Of a stretch of DNA of 64,000 bases, positions 45,844 to 59,100 are shown piece after piece. Below the pieces are notes generated by a model. That model was not told where the DNA came from. It was given only the letters and a program-made list of their open reading frames with translations, and made no database searches. Both the position numbers and the translations under genes were made by a program. The DNA is taken from positions 1 to 64,000 of the forward strand of contig NZ_CP021660.1 in assembly GCF_003122425.1 (NCBI RefSeq), read 5' to 3'. Numbering within the stretch: the stretch's first letter is position 1; every line of letters starts with the position of its first letter. Origin of the DNA: Candidatus Fukatsuia symbiotica (GTDB lineage: Bacteria > Pseudomonadota > Gammaproteobacteria > Enterobacterales > Enterobacteriaceae).

Positions 45844-46011
45844 AATATGTTGACCTTAAGTGGATGCCCTGTCTTTCCAGAGAGGGCGGGGAGGGTGTCC
45901 GTCAATCCATTAATATAAATTTTATTTTTATTAACAAAATAATTTATTTATTAATAATCAAATGAAGTCGTATAACTCGTTGTTGTCAAATAATTTTTTT
46001 AGATAACCATG

Positions 46012-46385
46012 TGTGCTGGGCAAAGCTGCATTGCCCTTGTAGGTGAAAGTCCTGCCGTAGAAGGTTAGCTAGACCGCTACGTAACGAGTCTTGCGCTGCC
46101 GGAGGTAACGAAGGTAGTGAGGCATAGACTAGGTGTGTGGACACTGATCTATCGGAAGCCGGATGCGGTAGTTCCGCAATTCCGGTTCCGAGGAGTGGCC
46201 TACTCGAATGACTGGGTAGGTCTACTCAACTGTCACCAAGTTGACCCAGGATACTGAATTAAAGCGCAAAAGCGCAACTAAAGCGTGGGATACAAATCGT
46301 GAGGGGAGTATCTTCTTGATATCCACAAAGTCGGATAAGTGCTAGGGAGCCGACAAGGTGAACGTAAATGAATCTACACAAGATA
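46012..46385 (+). ncRNA. Group II intron fragment, 5' part
   Basis: Starts GTGTGCTGGGC (bacterial group II introns begin GTGYG) and continues with the familiar domain I words GTAGGTGAAAGTCCTGCCG, GAAGGTTAGCTAG, GGTAACGAAGGTAGTGAGGC, GAAGCCGGATGCGG and AGTGGCC. Near its end comes GCTAGGGAGCCGACAAGGTG. No reverse transcriptase or domain V is found before the NRPS start, so the 3' part is lost. The call rests on pattern memory of intron RNA; a covariance model would settle it. Confidence 0.7.
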
Positions 46386-46853
46386 CGTAATTTTTTAAAG
46401 CAGCGGAAGTGATTTACACGCTGTAGCCAAAAAGGCACCGAGAGTGGGTAGAGGAGCTATTTGCATCCTCTTGTGATCGAAAACCTCTCCGCATCACAGA
46501 TGCGGTACCTATACCCGTTACACTTTGAAATACTGGAAAAATTAGATTGCTGAGTATTATGTAACATTATGATTTTTATGAGAAATTAATAATGATTTTC
46601 TACACACGATTTATCTCAGGCTCTTACATGCAGGAAGTGTGTGGCTGGCGATGAGCAGCTTCACCGTAAAACAACTCACTTAGCTTGAGCATTGTCGCCG
46701 AAAAGCTCGTGCCTTTGGTTAAGACTGCGTTTTTAACAGAGACCATGTTCTATGTTAAAACGGCCAAATACTTAGCTGTGAAGGCCCTATTCCAGCAACG
46801 CTGGGAAAAGGGAATCGGTCCTTTGCTTATTATGCAGGATTTCAGGAGCTACC
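46386..46853. other. Leader region before the first NRPS gene
   Basis: About 470 bases. One short frame (from 46685, 74 codons) overlaps the NRPS start and has no recognised motif or ribosome site, so I do not call it. A stem (GAGGAGCTATTTGCATCCTC, 46452-46471) is visible. Otherwise nothing supported. Confidence 0.4.
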
Positions 46854-48162
46854 ATGATGCTGCTTCGGAGACAGGTCGAGATAATAGCACGTCAGATGAT
46901 GCACCCTAAGGAGTCGACTTTCAATATCGGTGCGTTAATTGATATCCGTGGGCCGTTCGACATGCAGCGAATGCGCAAGGCAGATTTAGCTCTTAAGCGC
47001 GATCCGGCGCTGCGAGTGGCCATAGACCAGAACGGTCCTGAACCTGCTCTATTTTTGCTTGAGGAACGGTCGAGCATCGGTTTCATCGATTTTTCTTCTC
47101 ATGAGGAGCCGTTGGCGAAAACTTACGTATGGATTGAACAAAGCCTGGGGCGGTCGTTCCTCTTCGATGGGAAAACGCCGTTGCTACGGCACACGGTAGC
47201 ACGAGTTGCTAAGGATCATCATTTCCTGGTTGGAAATTATCATCATGTGGCCTATGACGGCTGGGCTACATCGCTCATCTACCAGCGGCTGCTGGCTTTT
47301 TACAACGGCACCGCCGTGGGCGAATTCGGCAACACGCTGCCTCCATTGAGCTTCGAGGAACAGCTTGCTGAGGAGAAGACCTACCGTTCCTCACGGGCAT
47401 TTGTCGCCGATGAGAATTACTGGCGATCCCGATTGGCTGGATACGACACTGTCTTGTTCCATGGTTCGAGTTGCTGGAAACTACATGCGCAACGACACTC
47501 CTTTATTCTAGATGCGGATCGTTACGGAAAGCTTCGTAGTTTCTCAGAGAAGTCCGGCTGGACCCTTTTCCATGTCATGATTGCCCTCACGGCCACACTC
47601 CTGTTTCGCACCTTCAGCATAGATGACATCACTTTGGGTTTGCCCGTGCTCAACCGCAGGTCTGCTCGTGCCAAGCAGACCTGCGGTCTATTCGCGAGCG
47701 TATTACCTTTCCGCGTTCGGCTGCGAACCGATAATACCTTCTCCGAGTTGTTGTATATCATTGGTGATCAGTTGAAAAGCGATTACCGCCATCAGCGCTT
47801 TCCTGTCAGCGAATTTTTCCGTGGTTACTTGCCTTACGAAGTAAGCCTTTCTTATGAGAAGCACGATTACAGTGCGATTTTCGAGGGCACCAGTACTCAT
47901 CTCACTGTGCTGGGTAGTTCGGCTCAGGATTATCCGTTGAAGGTGTTCGTACGTGAATACAAACACCTTCAACCGGTGAAGATTGACCTCGATTACAATA
48001 TCGCGGCTTTCAGCGACCTCGATACTGATGAAATCCTAGGGGGATTCGAGCATTTGATCGACGATTTTTTCGGCTCGCCCGATAAGCGAATTCTTTGTAG
48101 GCGGGATCGACCAGCCACAAAGCTTGCCGATACTCAGCGTTCTTGTATCATGGCCGGTGCCA

Positions 48163-49870
48163 ACCTGTGTACACAGTTCGAGTCATCGGTGTCGAGGCAC
48201 GGCGCGAGACCGGCGGTGAGTTACAAAGGGCAGATTCTGAGCTACGCGGAGCTGGACGAGGCGGTAAACCGTCTGGCGTGGCGGCTGCGCGAGCTTGGCG
48301 TTGGTGCCGATGGACAGGAAAACCTGGTGGGCCTGAGTGCCGAGCGGAGCCCAGGACTGGTGGTGGGCATGCTGGGGATCCTGAAGGCAGGCGGTACGTA
48401 CGTGCCGCTAGACCCGACCTATCCAGCGGAGCGGCTGGCGTATCTAGTGAAAGACAGCGGTGTGCAGGTGGTGGTGGGCGATACGGCGGGGTGGGCGGCG
48501 CTGGGCGAGGCAGGAGCGTTCAGGCGCGTGTGCCTCGACGAGCAGGCGTTAGAACTACGGTCAGATGCGCCACCGAGGCGGCTGCATCCGCAGCAAGCTG
48601 CGTATGTCATTTACACTTCCGGTTCAACCGGCCAGCCGAAGGGTTGCGTGGTGAGCCATGCGAACGTGGTGAGGTTGTTCGCGGCGACCCGGGACCACGG
48701 CTTCAGCACGAAAGACGTATGGACACTGTTTCACTCCTACGCTTTTGATTTCTCAGTCTGGGAGGTGTGGGGCGCGCTGTTGCACGGCGGGCGGCTGGTG
48801 GTGGTGCCGTACCTGGTGAGTCGGGATCCTGAGCAGTTTGCACAGTTGCTAGAGGCCGAACGCGTCAGCGTGCTGAGTCAGACACCGGCAGCGTTCCGGC
48901 AGTTGCTGGGGGTCTCCTTGGATCATGCCTACACCGATCTGCGGCTGGTGGTGTTTGGCGGCGAGGTGCTGGAGCCGGACAGCCTGAAGCCGTGGTATGC
49001 GCGGCACGGAGACCGGGTACGCCTGGTAAACATGTACGGGATTACCGAAACCACGGTGCACGTGACCGAGAAGACGTTGGCCGCCGCGGGCGTGGAGCAA
49101 GCTACAAGCGTGATCGGTGAGCCGTTGAAGGACCTGAGCCTGCAGGTGTTGGACCGCTACGGTGAGCCGGTGCCGACAGGAGTGGCAGGAGAGATCTACG
49201 TGGGTGGTGCGGGGGTGACTCGGGGTTACCTGGGCAGGGCGGCGTTGACAGCGCAGCGCTTTGTGCCGGACCCGTACGGCCCGCCTGGTGCGCGGCTGTA
49301 CCGCTCGGGTGACGTGGCGCGGCGGCTACCGGACGGCGGACTGGTCTACCTAGGCCGCGCGGATCAGCAGATAAAGCTGCGCGGCTTTCGTATCGAGCCG
49401 GGAGAGGTTGAGGCAACTCTACGGGCACAGGAGGGAGTGCAGGACGCGGTGGTGATGCTGGATACGCCGGCACAGGGCAAGCCGCGGCTGGTGGCCTATG
49501 TGACCGGAGTGGTGGAGCCGCTTGCGTTGCGCGAGAACCTGTCGCGGCAACTGCCGGGGCACATGGTGCCGGCGCTCATCATGCCACTGGAGCGCTTCTC
49601 ACTGACCGCCCACGGCAAGCTTGACTGCAAGGCACTGCCCAGGCCTGGCGTGGTGGCCACATCAGGGCAGGTGCCACGCACTGATGTGGAGAAAATGTTG
49701 GCGCGGATCTGGGCCGAGGCGCTGCATATCCCCGAGCCGGGCATCGACGACAACTTCTTCAGCCTGGGTGGGGACAGCATTAGTGCACTGCAGGTCGTGG
49801 CCAAGGCACGCGCAGCAGGCATAGCCATCAACTTAGAGGAGTTCTTCTCAGCTACAGGCATCCGGAAAAT
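48163..49870 (+). repeat. A-T repeat unit 1 (in NRPS 1)
   Basis: Near-identical at DNA level to units 2-4 over the A domain, and to unit 3 also over the carrier domain. Long stretches between about 48425 and 49110 show no differences by eye. Confidence 0.88.
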
Positions 49871-51318
49871 TGCCGATAACGTCAAAGAAAGCGCCGCAAG
49901 CTCTAGCGCTCAAATGATCCCGCCTTTCGCCCTTCTATCCGAGTCCGATCGCGCAAATTTGCCCACTGGACTCGACGACGCACTGCCGTTATCGAGGCTG
50001 CAAGGTGGCATGTTATTTCACTCTAACTTGGAAGACGAAAGCAGCATTTTCCACGATGTGTTCAGTTTCCGGCTACGCATCCCCTGGAGCGAGCAGGAAT
50101 GGCGCAACGCCATCGAGCGGCTGCCATCGTACCATGCGGCTTTGCGCACCTCGTTCCACTGGACCGGTTACAGTGAGCCTCTTCAACTAATTCACACATT
50201 CGCCGAAGCAGATTACCAGATCGTGGATTTACGCGGTTTGCAGGCTGACCAACGCGATCAACTGATCGACGATTTTCTCGCCAAGGCCAGACGGCATCCG
50301 TTGGATCCCAGTAGTGGCCGCATGCTGCGAATCACCTTGCATCGGCATGCGGATGAAGAGCTGCAACTCACTCTAGATTTTCATCACGCCATCATGGATG
50401 GCTGGAGTGTTGCGACCCTGCTTACTGATCTTGTTCGTATGGCCACCGATGTCGACTGGCTGCCGATTCCCGCCAATGCTTCTCTCACCGCCACCTTCGT
50501 GTCGGCGGAACGCGAAGCGGAAGCGGACCAGGCGCTCTTGAACGTTTGGCGCGAGCGGCTTGCGAATGTTGCACCGACTTTGCTCGCCACCCATGTGTCG
50601 AACGAACGGGTGGGAGTGCGACAGATCGTGCGCAGGGCTTTCCGCCTGCCAGATTCCTTGGCGGAAGGGATTGAGCATCGCGCTAAGGAACTAGGAGTTT
50701 CCTTGAAGACCGTCCTGCTGACAGCCCATCTGCGAGCTTTGGCTAGAACCAGCGGTCAAGCAGTAGTAAACACCGGCTATGTGACGCACGGGCGTCCGGT
50801 CGAAGCCACTGCGATTGCGGCTGTGGGCCTGTTCCTCAACACCTTGCCGTTCAGTCTGGCATTGCACCCTTCGAGCTGGACCGAACTGGTGTGTGCAGTC
50901 GCCGCCGAAGAGCGGGCGATCCTGGCTATCCGGCGTCTGCCGGCAGTGGCCATCAAGGCCTTGGGAGGAGGCGTTCAATTTTACGATGTCGGCTTCAACT
51001 ATATCCATTTTCACGTCTACGCTGGTTTGCGCGGATTGAAACGCTTCGAATTTCTGGGTCTGGACATTTTTGAAGAAACTGATTTTCCGCTGCTTGCGCA
51101 ATATGCCAAGGATCCCCTAGACGGTTCGCTGGAAATGACCTTGATCCGTGATTCTGCGATTATAACCGAATGGCAGGTAGAGCAATTCGCTGACCTCGTA
51201 CTGCAAGCGCTGGAGGCGTTGGTGAGCAAACCAGACGCATCTTGGCATATCAACGCCTTGCCGAAGGGGGCTGCTCCTGCCGCTGGGTCGTGCATGGAAA
51301 GCGCGGGAGTCACCAGCG

Positions 51319-52800
51319 ATCTGTGTACGCATTTCGAGTCGTCGGTGTTGCGCCACGGCGCAATACCGGCGGTGAGTTACGAAAGGCAGATTTTGAGCTA
51401 CGTGGAGCTGGACGAGGCGGCGAACCGCCTGGCGTGGCGGCTACGCGAGCTTGGCGTTGGTGTCGGTGAGCAGGAAAGCCTGGTGGGACTGAGCGCTGAG
51501 CGGGGCCTCGGGCTGGTGGTAGGTGTGCTGGGGATCCTGAAGGCAGGCGGTACGTACGTGCCGCTGGACCCGGCCTATCCGTCGGAGCGACTGGCGTACC
51601 TGGTGAAAGACAGCGGTGTGCAGGTGGTGGTGGGCGATACGGCGGGGTGGGCGGCGCTGGGCGAGGCAGGAGCGTTCAGGCGCGTGTGCCTCGACGAGCA
51701 GGCGTTAGAACTACGGTCAGATGCGCCACCGAGGCGGCTGCATCCGCAGCAAGCTGCGTATGTCATTTACACTTCCGGTTCAACCGGCCAGCCGAAGGGT
51801 TGCGTGGTGAGCCATGCGAACGTGGTGAGGTTGTTCGTGGCGACCCGGGACCACGGCTTCAGCACGAAAGACGTATGGACACTGTTTCACTCCTACGCTT
51901 TTGATTTCTCAGTCTGGGAGGTGTGGGGCGCGCTGTTGCACGGCGGGCGGCTGGTGGTGGTGCCGTACCTGGTGAGTCGGGATCCTGAGCAGTTTGCACA
52001 GTTGCTAGAGGCCGAACGCGTCAGCGTGCTGAGTCAGACACCGGCAGCGTTCCGGCAGTTGCTGGGGTCTCCTTGGATCATGCCTACACCGATCTGCGGC
52101 TGGTGGTGTTTGGCGGCGAGGTGCTGGAGCCGGACAGCCTGAAGCCGTGGTATGCGCGGCACGGAGACCGGGTACGCCTGGTAAACATGTACGGGATTAC
52201 CGAAACCACGGTGCACGTGACCGAGAAGACGTTGGCCGCCGCGGGCGTGGAGCAAGCTACAAGCGTGATCGGTGAGCCGTTGAAGGACCTGAGCCTGCAA
52301 GTGTTGGACCGCTATGGTGAGCCGGTGCTGACAGGAGTAGCAGGAGAGATACACGTGGGCGGTGCGGGAGTGACGCGGGGTTACCTGGGCAGGGCGGCGC
52401 TGACGGCGCAGCGCTTCGTGCCGGACCCATACGGCCCGCCTGGTGCGCGGCTGTACCGCTCGGGTGATGTGGCGCGGCAGCTGCCGGATGGCGGACTGGT
52501 CTACCTGGGCCGCGCGGATCAGCAGATAAAGCTGCGTGGCTTTCGTATCGAGCCGGGAGAGGTTGAGGCAACTCTACGGGCACAGGAAGGAGTGCAGGAC
52601 GCGGTGGTGACGTTAGATACGCCGGCGCAGGGCGCTCCGCGGCTGGTAGCCTACGTGACCGGAGTGGTGGAGCCGCTGGTGCTGCGCGTGGGTCTGTCGC
52701 GGCTGCTGCCTGGGCACATGGTGCCGGCGCTCATCATGCCGCTGGAGCGCTTCCCGCTGACCGCCCACGGCAAGCTTGACCGCAAGGCGCTGCCTAGGCC
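51319..52800 (+). repeat. A repeat unit 2 (in NRPS 1)
   Basis: Second near-identical A-domain unit. It has the one-base deletion at 52064-52067. Its similarity to units 1 and 3 stops just before the carrier domain, which is of a different lineage. Confidence 0.87.
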
Positions 52801-53166
52801 AGGCGGGCAAGTGCTAGCGGCAAGTGAGGCGCCCAGGCCGGGACTTGAGCAGGAAATCGCCGAAATGCTGAGCAAAGTGCTCAGGCTGCCATCCGTAGGA
52901 CGGAACCAGAACTTTCTCGACATAGGTGGTGATTCCATTTTGGCAACCCAGGCAATATTCCGCTTGCGCGAATACTACGGAATCGAACTGCCACTGCGCT
53001 ATCTCCTAGAAGCGGGGACCGTCGCGGGGCTGGCCATCGAGGTGGCGGACAAGCTCTCCGCTAGCTATGAGCGACAAGTCACTGAACCAGTTCTGCTGCA
53101 ACTGCAACGTTCGCAACGCCGCACACGCAAACAGGCCAGTGTCCAAAATTCAAGGAGCCAATTTTA

Positions 53167-56100
53167 GTGAATCGCTTCATCGATACCACAGAGGTCATGG
53201 TCTTTCCGCTGTCTTTCGCCCAGCGTCGCCTTTGGACGTTGGCAGAGGTGGATCCCAACAACGCCAGCTATAACATTCCCTTTGCGTTGCACTGTCGCGG
53301 TCGACTCGACCGAGAGGCATTGCGTAGGACACTGGCCGATTTACTGGAACGCCATGAAATCCTTCGCACTAGCTATCAGACCGTCGACGACGAGCCCGTG
53401 CAACTAGTACATCCGACGGATGATGGCCTGGAATTGTCGGTGACACGCATCAACGAAGCTGTGTTGGAGACAATGCTGACCAATGATGCCGCCAGGCCTT
53501 TCGACCTCCGTCAGACTCCAGTCTTTCGTGCTCATCTATACCAACTAAAAAACGACCACCATGTACTGTCCATGGTGGTTCATCACATAGCCTGTGATGG
53601 CTGGTCAGTAGGTGTTTTGTTACGGGAGTTGACCACCTGCTATAACGCATACGTCGTCTGTACGCTCCCCGAGCTTCCTGAACTTCCCCTACAATATGCT
53701 GATTACGCCGAATGGGAGCAAGCTGAAGCCAAGCATGTACAGCCCAAGGCGTATTGGCACGATGGTATGACTGGTGCGCCTACTCCGGTCAAATTGCCGG
53801 GCTGCGGTTTGCACAAAGGGACTAGCGCGGGTATTGTCCGCCAACGATTCCCAGCTGGCTTCCTGCGCAAGCTCGAAGATCATTCCCGCAAACGCAAGAC
53901 AACCTTGTTCGTGTCCTTGCTCGCAAGTTTCATGGCACTATTGCACCGACTAACCCATGCCAACGACATCTGTGTTGGAGTGCCAGTGGCTAATCGATCT
54001 CGCAATGAGCTGGAGAATCTGGTCGGCTATTTTGTCAACACGTTAGTCCTGCGTAGCAACGTATCCGCAGATGAGAACTTCGATACCCTGGTGGATCGCT
54101 GCCGCACGGCCAGCCTCGATGCACTCGAACACCAGCACGTGCGCTTCGAGCAACTGCTCAAGCAGACCCAGCGAGAAGGTCTTGATAGCGTGCCGTTTTC
54201 GGCAATGTTCGCCCTACAGAACGCCCCATCGACCAAACTTAGCTTGATTGATCTGGAAATCGAGCAAATTGCGGTCTATCCCAGCCAGGCAAAATTCGAT
54301 CTAACACTCATTCTGGAACAGGACGACGATAGCCTAACGGCGATTTTTGAGTTCCGCTATGAACGTATCTTGCCAGAGCTGGCTAGAGCCTGGATGGGCT
54401 ACTACCAGCGCCTGCTGGAGGCCGAAGTTTTCACACCTCACCAGGTGATTGGCCACGTTCGATTGATAGGGGGCGAGGAGCGTGCCGCATTGCTGGGACG
54501 GAGAGTGGCAGATATGCTCGTCACCAGCGATCTGTGTACGCATTTCGAGTCGTCGGTGTCGCGTCACGGCGCGAGACCGGCTGTAAGTTACGAAAGGCAG
54601 ATTTTGAGCTACGTGGAGCTGGACGAGGCGGCGAACCGTCTGGCGTGGCGGCTGCGCGAGCTTGGCGTTGGTGCCGATGGGCAGGAAAACCTGGTGGGCC
54701 TGAGCGCCGAGCGGAGCCCAGGACTGGTGGTGGGCATGCTAGGGATCCTGAAGGCAGGCGGTACGTACGTGCCGCTGGACCCGGCCTATCCGTCGGAGCG
54801 ACTGGCGTACCTGGTGAAAGACAGCGGTGTGCAGGTGGTGGTGGGCGATACGGCGGGGTGGGCGGCGCTGGGCGAGGCAGGAGCGTTCAGGCGCGTGTGC
54901 CTCGACGAGCAGGCGTTAGAACTACGGTCAGATGCGCCACCGAGGCGGCTGCATCCGCAGCAAGCTGCGTATGTCATTTACACTTCCGGTTCAACCGGCC
55001 AGCCGAAGGGTTGCGTGGTGAGCCATGCGAACGTGGTGAGGTTGTTCGCGGCGACCCGGGACCACGGCTTCAGCACGAAAGACGTATGGACACTGTTTCA
55101 CTCCTACGCTTTTGATTTCTCAGTCTGGGAGATGTGGGGCGCGCTGTTGCACGGCGGGCGGCTGGTGGTGGTGCCGTACCTGGTGAGTCGGGATCCTGAG
55201 CAGTTTGCACAGTTGCTAGAGGCCGAACGCGTCAGCGTGCTGAGTCAGACACCGGCAGCGTTCCGGCAGTTGCTGGGGGTCTCCTTGGATCATGTCTACA
55301 CCGATCTGCGGCTGGTGGTGTTTGGCGGCGAGGTGCTGGAGCCGGACAGCCTGAAGCCGTGGTATGCGCGGCACGGAGACCGGGTACGCCTGGTAAACAT
55401 GTACGGGATTACCGAAACCACGGTGCACGTGACCGAGAAGACGTTGGCCGCCGCGGACGTGGAGCAAGCTACAAGCGTGATCGGTGAGCCGTTGAAGGAC
55501 CTGAGCCTGCAGGTGTTGGACCGCTACGGTGAGCCGGTGCCGACAGGAGTGGCAGGAGAGATCTACGTGGGTGGTGCGGGGGTGACTCGGGGTTACCTGG
55601 GCAGGGCGGCGTTGACAGCGCAGCGCTTTGTGCCGGACCCGTACGGCCCGCCTGGTGTGCGGCTGTACCGCTCGGGTGACGTGGCGCGGCGGCTACCGGA
55701 CGGCGGACTGGTCTACCTAGGCCGCGCGGATCAGCAGATAAAGCTGCGCGGCTTTCGCATCGAGCTTGGAGAGATCGAGGCAGTCCTGCGGGCGCAGGAA
55801 GGAGTGCAGGACGCGGTGGTGATGCTGGATACGCTGGCACAAGGCGATCCGCGCCTGGTGGCCTACGTGACCGGAACGGTGGAGCCGCTGGCGCTGCGCG
55901 GGGGCCTGTCTCGGCGGTTGCCAGGGCACATGGTGCCAGCGCTCATCATGCCGCTAGAGCGCTTCCCGCTGACCGCCCACGGCAAGCTTGACTGCAAGGC
56001 ACTGCCCAGGCCTGGCGTGGTGGCCACATCAGGGCAGGCGCCACGCACTGATGTGGAGAAAATGTTGGCGCGGATCTGGGCCGAGGCACTGCATATCCCC

Positions 56101-59100
56101 GAGCCGGGCATCGACGACAACTTCTTCAGCCTGGGCGGGGACAGCATTAATGCACTGCAGGTCGTGGCCAAGGCACGCGCTGCAGGCATCGCCATCACGC
56201 CCAAGCTGGCTATGCTAGCCACCACGATCCGCAAGCTCGCGGCGGTGGCGGGCACTGTGAAAGAAGGAGCAGACCAGGGCAGCAGTCAGCCCGGCCCGCT
56301 GCCGATGTTGCCCATTGTAGCCTGGTTCCAGACCCTTGAGTTATCTGAGCCAGAGCATTGGAACCAGGCTTTGGCGCTTGAGCTGCGCCAGCCGGTCGTC
56401 GTGTCAGCACTCGCTCGCGCACTAACCGTAGTGGGACAGCATCACGATGCTTTCCGTCTGCGCTTAGATCGTGGTCGCGCGGACGGCCTGTACCTGGATA
56501 CCGCGGAGGAGCCGTTGCGGCTGGAGGTATGCAGCCCGCAGTCAGACGAAGATATGGACACTGCGATCCGCAAGACGCAGCAAGGGCTGGATCTAGTCGC
56601 AGGGCCGATCGCCCGAGCGCTATTGATCCAGCGGGAACGGCAACCCGACGTGTTGCTGCTGGTGGCTCACCATATCGCGGTTGATGCTGTCTCTTGGCAT
56701 ATCCTGCTTGGCGACCTCAGCACAGCGGTAACGCAGACGATGCAAGGCGTGCGGATCGAGCTGCCGCCCGTCCCCACAAACTTGCGGCATTGTGGCGAGA
56801 TGCTGCTTGCAGCGGCGGACCGCTCCGATCCGAAACCGTGGCTGGCAATGGTGGCTCATGGCTATCCGCGGCTACCACGTAACAGCATGGAAACCGCCCT
56901 AAACACCGAGGCGAGGCTTGTCGTGGAGATGCGCGAGCTCGACACCCAGAGCACCACGCTCTTCCTCCAACTGGTGGCCAGAGGCAGCGAGGCGAGAGCC
57001 TCCGCGCTGCTGTGCGCAGCTTTATGGCTGGCGCTCGGCGAGCGCCAGCTGGCAGTGACTATGGAACACAACGGCCGCGATGCCGAGATGGAGGCGGACT
57101 TGTCGCGTACCGTGGGCTGGTTTACCAGCTTGTACCCGTTCTGTTTCGAAAGTTCCTCCTCACAATCGTGTCCAGCCGAGCTGCTAGCTGAGATGGAATA
57201 CGCTCTGCTGAAGCTAGCGCCACACAAGTTGGACTACGGCCTGAGCCGTTGGTTGGGATCAGACGCAGGAGCTCGTGCCACGCTTGATGCCGCCGGACTG
57301 CCGGAGTTGAGCCTGAATTATCTCGGTGTCGTCGCCAACGAATCGCAGGGTATATTCGCCTTGCGCCCGGACTTGATCTTGGGCGAGCGCGCTGCCGCCA
57401 ACACGAGACCCTTCGCGCTAGATCTAGTGGTGGTAGTGCTCAAAGGCAAGCTGCAGCAAAGATGGCTGTTTGCCGATGGTTTGCAACGACCAGAAACGGT
57501 CGCTGGCTGGGCGGACGCCATGCAGCAGCAGTTGAAAGATCTGCTCGGCAGCTTAGCCGCCAAGCAACTGCTGGCCGCCGACTTCCCTTTGGCAGGCCTC
57601 GGCCAGCACCAGTTCGATAAGCTAGTCGGCAAGCGGCTGGTTACGGGGGTCTATCCTCTTTCGCCGTTGCAAGAAGGCATTCTGTTCCACAGTCTCGCAG
57701 AGACGGATCTGCGGGCTTATCATGAACAAGTCATTGCGTTGCTTGAGCGACTGGATCCTGACATGTTCATCCGCGCCTGGCGGCGCCTGTTAGCACGTCA
57801 TGACATCCTGCGTTCAAGCTTTCACTGGGAAGCTCTGGCACGCCCGCTGCAAGTTGTGCAAGCGAAGGTCGAGCAGTCGATCGAAGTACTCGACTGGCGC
57901 TGCGAGGACGAACAGCAACGGCTCGCTGAGTATCTTGAGCAAGACTCGACCTACGGCTTCGAGCTATCCACAGCGCCGCTGATGCGAATCATGTTCGCGC
58001 GCATTGGGGCGGACCGTTGGCGATGGGTGTGGAGCTACCACCATATCCTTATGGACGGTTGGTCCTTACCGTTGCTGATGGGTGAGCTTTTGAGCATCTA
58101 CCAGGGCATGACCACCGGTTGGGAAACTGAACTCGTGCCGCCGGTGCAGTTTGGTAGCTATATCGCTTGGCTTGTTGGGCGCTCTAATCACGACGGCGAG
58201 GCGTTCTGGCGGCACACTTTAGCAGGGCTGGAACAGCCGACACTAGTGGCCACGCATCAGGAGGGTGAAGGCGGCAGCGGTTATCATGAATTGCTGATCA
58301 CACCGCCGCCGTCATGGGAGCAAGCCGTGCAGCATGCGACGCGACAGGTGGGAGTATCATTGGGCAGCCTGTTCCAAGCGGCTTGGGCGCTGTTTCTCAG
58401 TCTATCAGGTCATGGCGAGGACGTTGTCTTCGGCACTACGATGTCATGTCGTGATAGCGGAATCGAAGGCATTGAGCGGATGATCGGCCTGTTCATCAAC
58501 ACTCTGCCTTTGCGTTTGTGCATGCGACCGGAAATGAGCGTGCATGATCTGCTACGAACTGTTCAGCAGGCTCAGGCCGAAGTGCAGGAGCACAGCTATG
58601 ACCGCCTAGTCGACGTGCAGCGCTGGAGCAACCTGGACGAAGGGGAGGCGCTGTTCGACAACGTGCTGGTGATCGAGAATTACCCAGCTGAGAAACCGGT
58701 CGAAGACGACTTTGGACTGCGCCTAGTCGAGTTGTTTTACCGTGAGCATTCGCACTACCCGGTTACTTTGGCGGTGCTTCCCGATAACGGCTTGAGGATC
58801 AAACTCGATTACAACCTTGCCTATCTCGGCGATGGGGCTGCTGCTGTTTTGATGCAGCGGTTGGTGCATCTGGTCAGCGAACTAGCTGGGAACCTGGAGC
58901 GAAGTATTGGCACGTTCAGCTTGCTCGACGCCGAGGACAAACAGAGGATCCTGCACGAATGGAACGACGGCGTCACCACGGCCGAGCCAGCCAACTTGGC
59001 CCAGAATTTGTTCGAATCCTGGGCTGTGCGCCAGCCGCATGCTCCGGCGCTATTGCAGGGTGAAAACCGTATCGATTATTGTCAGCTTGACCAGCGCGCC

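Larger units (their letters stand above)
45222..46011. other. Intergenic region with regulatory signals
   Basis: About 790 bases with no gene. It holds a perfect FNR box (45605-45618), a TATAAT -10-like box downstream of it (45655-45660), and a long hairpin (45812-45843). The rest is AT-rich and without recognised features. It lies between the IS5 remnant and the group II intron fragment. Confidence 0.5.
46854..53167 (+). pseudogene. NRPS 1: C-A-T-C-A-T, frameshift in second A domain
   Basis: Non-ribosomal peptide synthetase, about 2104 residues if repaired. AGGAG lies 5 bases before the ATG. Domains: C1 (about 15-425, HHVAYDG near 130), A1 (about 437-940, YTSGSTGQPKG), carrier 1 (LGGDS, about 975), C2 (about 1035-1470, HHAIMDG near 1177), A2 (from about 1489), carrier 2 (IGGDSILATQ). 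At 52064-52067 the G run has four G where A1 and A3 have five, so the frame breaks after QLLG; the rest of A2 and carrier 2 are in the next frame to 53167. C1 lacks the usual N-terminal SxAQxRLW box, so it may be a starter C. A1 and A2 share the code DFWSVGMVH, threonine-like. No MbtH-like gene is seen. Confidence 0.9.

Noticed and set aside
46685-46909. 74-codon frame overlapping the start of NRPS 1.
   Set aside because: No ribosome site, no motif, and it runs into the well-supported NRPS start. Treated as chance.
48143-48748. Long Arg/Gly-rich frames overlapping the A domains on both strands.
   Set aside because: They are by-products of GC-rich coding DNA and repeat at each A domain; no independent ribosome sites or motifs.
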